A stretch of DNA of 34,534 nt from Scatosoma sp045614565. Lineage in GTDB: Bacteria; Bacillota; Clostridia; Christensenellales; Borkfalkiaceae. The stretch spans positions 1-34,534 of the forward strand of contig JAZLDG010000084.1 in the NCBI GenBank assembly GCA_045614565.1. Reading direction: 5' to 3'. Position 1 is the first letter of the stretch, and each line of letters starts with the position of its first letter. Positions 32,430-34,534 of this stretch are shown here, in pieces. The position numbers were made by a program, and so were the translations under genes. Under the pieces are notes generated by a model. It made no database searches. It saw only the letters and a list, made by a program, of their open reading frames with translations, and was not told where the DNA came from.

Positions 32430-33035
32430 TTATATCCCGCCTTGTAAAGCTTTGCGAATAACGTCTTCGACCGTCGTCGCGCCGTTGTCGCGGGCGCGTT
32501 TTACCGCTTGCGCGCTTTCGCTCTTGGTAAAGCCCAAGCCCATCAGCGCGGAAATCGCTTCTTCGTCCTGCGCGGAAAGGGGCGCGGCGGCAACGCCTGC
32601 CGTCAAGTCCGTACCCGACGCGCTCATCACTTCCGCCGCGGAAATTTTGCCGTGTAATTCCAGCACGATTTTTTCCGCCGTCTTTTTTCCAAGACCTTTC
32701 ACCGCGCTCAAACGCTTTACGTCCGCCGTTGCGATCGCTTGCGTAAGCTCGTCTGCGGAAAGTCCCGTCAAGACGGAAATGCCTAATTTCGGACCTACGC
32801 CCGATACCGACACAATTTTCAAAAACAGCTCTTTTTCGCGCGTGGAAGCAAACCCAAACAGCGTTACGCCGTCTTCCTTGACCTGCAAATAGGTGTAAAG
32901 CTCCGCGATTTCGCCGATCACGAGCTTGCGGAAAGCTCCGCCCGAGCAATAAATTTCATACCCCACGCCGTTGACTTCCAAAATCGCCGTTTCGGCGGTC
33001 AGCGTCAATACTTTGCCTTTCAAATACGCTATCAT
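32430..33035 (-). CDS. ruvA: Holliday junction-binding protein RuvA
   Basis: A 201-residue protein that binds four-way junctions as a tetramer. The OB fold (MIAYLKGKVLTL...EVNGVGYEIYC), two helix-hairpin-helix motifs (VSGVGPKLGISVL and VKGLGKKTAEKIV) and the C-terminal RuvB-binding domain (EAISALMGLGFTKSES) are complete. Its ATG overlaps the ruvC stop by four bases. Confidence 0.97.
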   Translation of the reverse strand: MIAYLKGKVLTLTAETAILEVNGVGYEIYCSGGAFRKLVIGEIAELYTYLQVKEDGVTLFGFASTREKELFLKIVSVSGVGPKLGISVLTGLSADELTQAIATADVKRLSAVKGLGKKTAEKIVLELHGKISAAEVMSASGTDLTAGVAAAPLSAQDEEAISALMGLGFTKSESAQAVKRARDNGATTVEDVIRKALQGGI

Positions 33036-33676
33036 TTTTCCGGTTCCTCACTTTCTTTTCTCGCGGCTTCTTTGACCGCTTTTATCTTGGCAAGCCTTGC
33101 CGCGCGACGGCGTTCCGCTTCCGCAATCAACTGCGCCGCCGCGTCGCCGTCCGTATTTTTTCCTTTCGTTCTCGTCATATTCCCCACCGCGAACAGCTCT
33201 CCAAAGCGGCTCGTGAACGCGTGACAAAGCGCAATCCCAAGCGCGTCCGCCGCGTCGTCGGGTTTGGGAACGGATTTGAGCTTCAACAGCGAAGCTACCA
33301 CCGTTTGGATTTGTTTTTTGTCCGCTTTTCCATACCCCGTCAACGCTTGCTTGATCTGCATAGGCGTATACTCGTAGAGTTTTCCGCAACGCTTGACGCA
33401 TGTCAAAAGCGCGACCCCGCGGGCGTGCGCTACGGCGATACCCGTCGTGATATTTTTGGAAAAGAACAGCTCTTCCATCGCGATTTCGTCGGGGCGGTAC
33501 TGATCCAAAAGCCGCTGTAAGCCTTCTTCCAGCATTGCAAGGCGGACGGGCAAGCCTTCTTCTTTGGGCGTGGTCAAAACGCCGCAATCGATTGCGCGGC
33601 AATTCCCCCGCGCGTCCTTTTCGATTACCCCAAAGCCCAACGTTGCAAGCCCCGGATCTATGCCCAAAATAATCAT
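33032..33676 (-). CDS. ruvC: crossover junction resolvase RuvC, with a charged C-terminal extension
   Basis: A 214-residue Holliday junction nuclease. The acidic catalytic residues are in GIDPGLATLGFG (D7), AMEELFF, and the final DDAADALGIALCH. The family is usually 160-175 residues; the extra ~45 at the end are rich in Arg, Lys, Glu and Ala and predicted helical, so they may add DNA or protein contacts. It leads the ruvC-ruvA-ruvB-queA operon, with its own promoter at 33718-33746. Confidence 0.96.
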   Translation of the reverse strand: MIILGIDPGLATLGFGVIEKDARGNCRAIDCGVLTTPKEEGLPVRLAMLEEGLQRLLDQYRPDEIAMEELFFSKNITTGIAVAHARGVALLTCVKRCGKLYEYTPMQIKQALTGYGKADKKQIQTVVASLLKLKSVPKPDDAADALGIALCHAFTSRFGELFAVGNMTRTKGKNTDGDAAAQLIAEAERRRAARLAKIKAVKEAARKESEEPEK

Positions 33677-33717
33677 TTCTTCTAACCCCTGCCGCGTATT
33701 TCCTTTTGCTTATCCTT

Positions 33718-33746
33718 ATTATACCGTAATAGCGCGAAAAAGTCAA
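33718..33746 (-). promoter_or_regulatory. ruvC operon promoter
   Basis: On the minus strand TTGACT (33746-33741), 17-bp spacer and TATAAT (33723-33718). Confidence 0.85.
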
Positions 33747-33759
33747 GTTTCTCTAAATA

Positions 33760-33775
33760 CTTTACCTTGGTTTAT
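33760..33775. promoter_or_regulatory. possible third DtxR-type operator
   Basis: CTTTACCTTGGTTTAT matches the reverse complement of operator 1 at 12 to 13 of 16 positions and keeps the ACCTTGGT core. It lies between the divergent promoters of ruvC and of the 59-residue gene. Confidence 0.45.
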
Positions 33776-33808
33776 AAATTTTTTTGCAAAAAAGGTGACA
33801 GTAGGGTA

Positions 33809-33836
33809 TTGACAAATGGAAAAAGTATGATATACT
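33809..33836 (+). promoter_or_regulatory. promoter of the 59-residue gene
   Basis: TTGACA (33809-33814), 16-bp spacer and TATACT (33831-33836). The leader of ~100 bases contains a GGGC...GCCC hairpin. Confidence 0.75.
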
Positions 33837-33941
33837 GCTTTCCGCGACGGGCGCAAAACGGTTTCCCTCACCCTTTTGCCCCCTTGGTAAGCGCATCACT
33901 TTTCACGGTTGACTATATTCCAACAAAAAGGAGAGAGCGTT

Positions 33942-34121
33942 ATGAAAACTGCTTTGGTTAAGTTTTTGCGTTTTACCCGTTTAGACGTGCTCTTTTTAGG
34001 GCTCGTCGAAAAACTTGCGCTCGGTTTGATCAAAAAATTGACCGCGTGGGCTACGTTCGCGCGTAATTTTCTCGATCGGGTACAATCCACTTGCGACGGC
34101 GACGAGCCGACAATCGCGTAG
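33942..34121 (+). CDS. 59-residue orphan protein, amphipathic and basic
   Basis: I do not recognise it. It starts MKTALVKFLRFTRLDVLFLG and is made of two or three helices with alternating hydrophobic and Lys/Arg residues (LGLIKKLTAWATFARNFL), ending in the acidic CDGDEPTIA. It has AAGGAGAG eight bases upstream and its own promoter, so it is probably a real gene. Its TAG stop codon is the first three bases of the neighbouring repeat element, so the original C-terminus may have been cut or changed by that insertion. A membrane-active peptide, such as a toxin, is one possibility. Confidence 0.6.
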   Translation: MKTALVKFLRFTRLDVLFLGLVEKLALGLIKKLTAWATFARNFLDRVQSTCDGDEPTIA

Positions 34122-34396
34122 CCTGATAGGAATTGAACCCTACAAGGTTTTAGGGACGAAAAAGCGTTTATACTTCGTCAATCTCGCTTATAATACTTGG
34201 GTATGATTGCACTCGATTTCCTCGTCTAATTCACTTTTTCGCTTCCTAAAACTGCTCCGCACCTAAAAACGCGTATTTTTTAGATATTTTTGTCACGATT
34301 GCGCGCTGACGTATCGACATACTTCAAGCGCGAGCGTGGCGAAAAGAGCAAAAAAGACGCTTTCAGGCTTGTTGCGCTTCAACTCTTATCAGGCTA
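34119..34396 (+). mobile_element. 278-bp MITE-like element with terminal inverted repeats
   Basis: The left end TAGCCTGATAGGAATTGAA (34119-34137) and the right end, read on the other strand, TAGCCTGATAAGAGTTGAA, match at 17 of 19 positions, and the similarity runs on to ACAAG (about 27 bases). A TA lies at both outer edges, as expected for a TA target. Inside is a second inverted pair, GTTTTAGG/CCTAAAAC with CGAAAAAG/CTTTTTCG next to it, around a core with CTTATAATACTTGGG. No coding frame. A copy of its left half lies inverted at 1-153. Confidence 0.7.
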
Positions 34397-34534
34397 TCGC
34401 TAAAATTCGGCGACTGAAAATTGCTTCGCATCTTAAAACGCGTATTTTTGAGCTATTTTTTGCGAGAAGGAAGCAATAATACCGTCCGTATTATAATGAC
34501 GACGAGCATAAAAGAGCCGAAAAGACGCTTTTAA
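34397..34534 (+). repeat. partial second copy of the same repeat family
   Basis: From 34397 the sequence again follows the element's middle (AAAACGCGTATTTTT and GACGCTTT shared with 34260-34365), at lower similarity. It runs off the window. Either the 278-bp element landed in or beside an older copy, or this is a short tandem array. Confidence 0.6.

Noticed and set aside
34127..34142. tRNA T-arm (TAGGGTTCAATTCCTA on the minus strand)
   Set aside because: No acceptor, D-arm or anticodon arm can be folded around it. It lies within the terminal inverted repeat of the MITE-like element, which explains the pairing.
1..34396. Diversity-generating retroelement template/variable repeats
   Set aside because: The two similar ~120-bp segments differ by transitions of all kinds rather than at adenines only. 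No reverse transcriptase is present and neither copy is in a gene.
34119..34396. Integron attC site
   Set aside because: The element folds as a long hairpin, but the arms lack the RYYYAAC/GTTRRRY core, and no integron integrase or cassette array is seen.

Overview
The window looks like part of the genome of an uncultured anaerobic member of the Firmicutes, class Clostridia. The grounds are Shine-Dalgarno-rich, moderate-GC genes, consensus sigma-A promoters (TTGACA, 17 bp, TATAAT), a stand-alone sodium-pump decarboxylase beta subunit, a feoA-feoB-DtxR iron module, QueH-type queuosine synthesis and the ruvC-ruvA-ruvB-queA order. I cannot name a genus. Both ends carry copies of one small repeat family, so the window may be a contig that was cut at repeats.

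Positions 1-14,600 are an accessory region. A VWA-like gene faces a three-gene restriction-modification operon made of two methyltransferase-like proteins and a GIY-YIG/helicase fusion. A divergent XRE regulator sits beside four ACTATAGT operators spaced at whole multiples of the DNA helix. Next come a membrane-tailed protein that may act in defence, an intergenic segment dense in short repeats, and small genes typical of mobile elements (DUF960, HU-like, FtsK-gamma-like). These are followed by a DUF927 ATPase and two consecutive large serine recombinases. The DUF927 gene and the first recombinase are broken by frameshifts. Both shifts in the recombinase fall on the same ten-base sequence, CCAAGCGGAA. 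This part resembles an integrated mobile element with defence cargo. Its right edge probably lies between 14,362 and 14,600, and its left edge is outside the window or unclear.

Positions 14,800-34,121 are chromosomal. In order they hold an XRE regulator, rplS, an OadB/OadG-like pair, a cation-diffusion transporter, an operon of a degenerate FtsK-like ATPase with mutY, an HNH protein and a flavin reductase, and a secreted HtrA-like protease. Then come divergent queH and RNA methyltransferase genes that both seem to be leaderless, a membrane protein, TraX, and a remnant of an MFS transporter. The last block is the feo iron-uptake operon, its likely DtxR regulator, and queA-ruvB-ruvA-ruvC. Two DtxR-type palindromes bracket the feo promoter. 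A third, weaker one lies upstream of ruvC and of a 59-residue orphan gene.

Positions 34,119-34,534 hold a 278-bp MITE-like element with terminal inverted repeats, placed next to a second, partial copy of its own family. The first 153 bases of the window are another copy, inverted. I see no rRNA, convincing tRNA or CRISPR array.
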